Of a stretch of DNA of 7,449 bases, positions 6,620 to 7,449 are shown in pieces. The position numbers and the translations under genes are program-made. The stretch covers positions 1 to 7,449 of the forward strand of contig CATPAW010000154.1 in the NCBI GenBank assembly GCA_955652255.1, written 5' to 3'. The notes beneath the pieces are model-generated. The model was not told where the DNA came from, did not search any database, and saw only the letters and a list, made by a program, of their open reading frames with translations. The stretch is from an uncultured Chthoniobacterales bacterium (GTDB lineage Bacteria; Verrucomicrobiota; Verrucomicrobiia; Chthoniobacterales; UBA10450). Positions within the stretch are counted from its first letter, which is position 1. Each line of letters begins with the position of its first letter.

Positions 6620-7449
6620 TTATCCCGGGATTTCCTTCAACATCTGAGTGTTCGTTGGAAACTTTTTCACGAACATCAAAAGGCGTTGGATCGCTTCCTC
6701 CGGCTTGTGACCGGCGAGGCCGCGACGGATCAAATTGATTTTCTCCAGCTCCCAGGGTTGCAGCAGCAATTCTTCGCGGCGTGTTCCAGAGAGGAAAATA
6801 TCGATCGCCGGATAAATACGCTGATCGCTGATCTTACGGTCGAGCACCATCTCCATGTTCCCCGTGCCTTTGAATTCCTGAAAGATCAACTCGTCCATGC
6901 GGCTCCCGGTTTCGATCAATGCCGTCGCAACAATGGTCAGCGAGCCGGCTTCCTCCGTGTTGCGCGCGGCGGCAAAAATTTTTCTGGGAATTTCCATGGC
7001 ACGAGCATCGATACCGCCGCTCATGGTCCGCCCGCCGCCGGCCATCGCATTGTTAAACGCGCGGGCCGTTCTTGTAATCGAATCGAGCAAAATGAAAACA
7101 TGGGTTCCTGCTTCGACCAGCCGCTTGGCCCGCTCAATGGCGAGTTGCGCAATGCGGGTGTGGCTTTTGATGTCGCTGTCATTCGAACTCGCCATCAATT
7201 CCGCCTTTGGATGCGAGCGCCGAAAGTCGGTAACTTCTTCCGGGCGTTCATCGACAAGCAAAATAATGACATGCATCTCCTTGTGATTTTTCGTGACTGC
7301 CTCAGCGATATGATGGAGCAGCGTCGTTTTACCGGTGCGCGGCGGAGCGACGATCAAACCGCGCTGGCCCATGCCAAGCGGCGTCATTAAATCCATGATT
7401 CGGGTCGTATATCGATCCGGCACGGTCTCGAGCTTGATCCGTTTATTGG
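6620..7449 (-). CDS. rho: Transcription termination factor Rho, ATPase half (N-terminus cut by window edge)
   Basis: The frame is open to the right edge and gives 275 C-terminal residues ending in MLKEIPG. Rho is a hexameric RNA-dependent ATPase that loads on nascent RNA and terminates transcription. Visible parts in order are: LETVPDRYTTRIMDLMTPLG leading to GQRGLIVAPPRTGKTTLL (Walker A, near 7370-7325); VDERPEEVTDFRR; HVFILLDSITRTARAFN (Walker B, near 7101-7050); SGGIDARAMEIPRKIFAAARN (Q-loop region); ATALIETGSRMDE (R-loop, Arg where E. coli has Lys); EFKGTGNMEM; and SGTRREELLL. All match the conserved Rho core. The in-frame GTG at 7423 is not the start, since the upstream residues NKRIKLETV also fit Rho. 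The N-terminal RNA-binding domain lies outside the window. The DUF4112 gene follows on the same strand. Confidence 0.97.
   Translation of the reverse strand, partial: NKRIKLETVPDRYTTRIMDLMTPLGMGQRGLIVAPPRTGKTTLLHHIAEAVTKNHKEMHVIILLVDERPEEVTDFRRSHPKAELMASSNDSDIKSHTRIAQLAIERAKRLVEAGTHVFILLDSITRTARAFNNAMAGGGRTMSGGIDARAMEIPRKIFAAARNTEEAGSLTIVATALIETGSRMDELIFQEFKGTGNMEMVLDRKISDQRIYPAIDIFLSGTRREELLLQPWELEKINLIRRGLAGHKPEEAIQRLLMFVKKFPTNTQMLKEIPG

Noticed and set aside
6686..7390. 234-codon plus-strand open frame
   Set aside because: It is antisense to the conserved Rho ATPase core and has no independent support.
1..7449. Search for tRNA/rRNA, CRISPR repeats, insertion-sequence ends, attachment sites or a riboswitch
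   Set aside because: Gene spacing leaves only gaps under 150 bases, and none shows such structure by eye.

Overview
The window is a gene-dense bacterial chromosomal segment with six genes, two of them cut by the window edges. No RNA genes, mobile elements, CRISPR arrays or prophage signs are visible. The DNA is moderately GC-rich by eye, Shine-Dalgarno sequences are weak or absent, and at least two starts are GTG. Together with the style of the rhomboid, AsmA-like and GlnE proteins, this suggests a Gram-negative, soil-type bacterium, perhaps Verrucomicrobiota (Chthoniobacterales-like). That placement is inference from general resemblance and was not tested.

Layout. (1) 1-1386, minus: an AsmA-like envelope protein, open to the left edge. 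I recovered it by translating the reverse complement. (2) 1451-2323, plus, divergent from it: a diacylglycerol/sphingosine-kinase-like lipid kinase. (3) About 2415-3254, plus: a rhomboid-family membrane protein that keeps the catalytic Ser but has Tyr where the catalytic His should be. (4) 3314-6076, plus: GlnE, the bifunctional glutamine synthetase adenylyltransferase/deadenylase, full length with both nucleotidyltransferase domains. (5) 6066-6485, minus, probably beginning further upstream near 6590: a small DUF4112 membrane protein whose 3' end overlaps that of glnE by 11 bp. (6) 6620-7449, minus, cut by the right edge: the ATPase half of transcription termination factor Rho.

How they fit together. 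The lipid kinase, rhomboid and glnE lie head to tail with gaps of 59-91 bp and may be co-transcribed. The AsmA-like protein and the lipid kinase share a 64-bp divergent promoter region and both point to envelope lipid biology. Rho and the DUF4112 protein form a second probable unit that converges on glnE with no room for an intrinsic terminator. Most of the content is housekeeping. The observations most worth a second look are the likely pseudoprotease rhomboid, the coding-like extension upstream of the DUF4112 ATG, and the overlapping tail-to-tail junction whose two stop codons sit in one inverted repeat. I saw no convincing undescribed multi-gene system.
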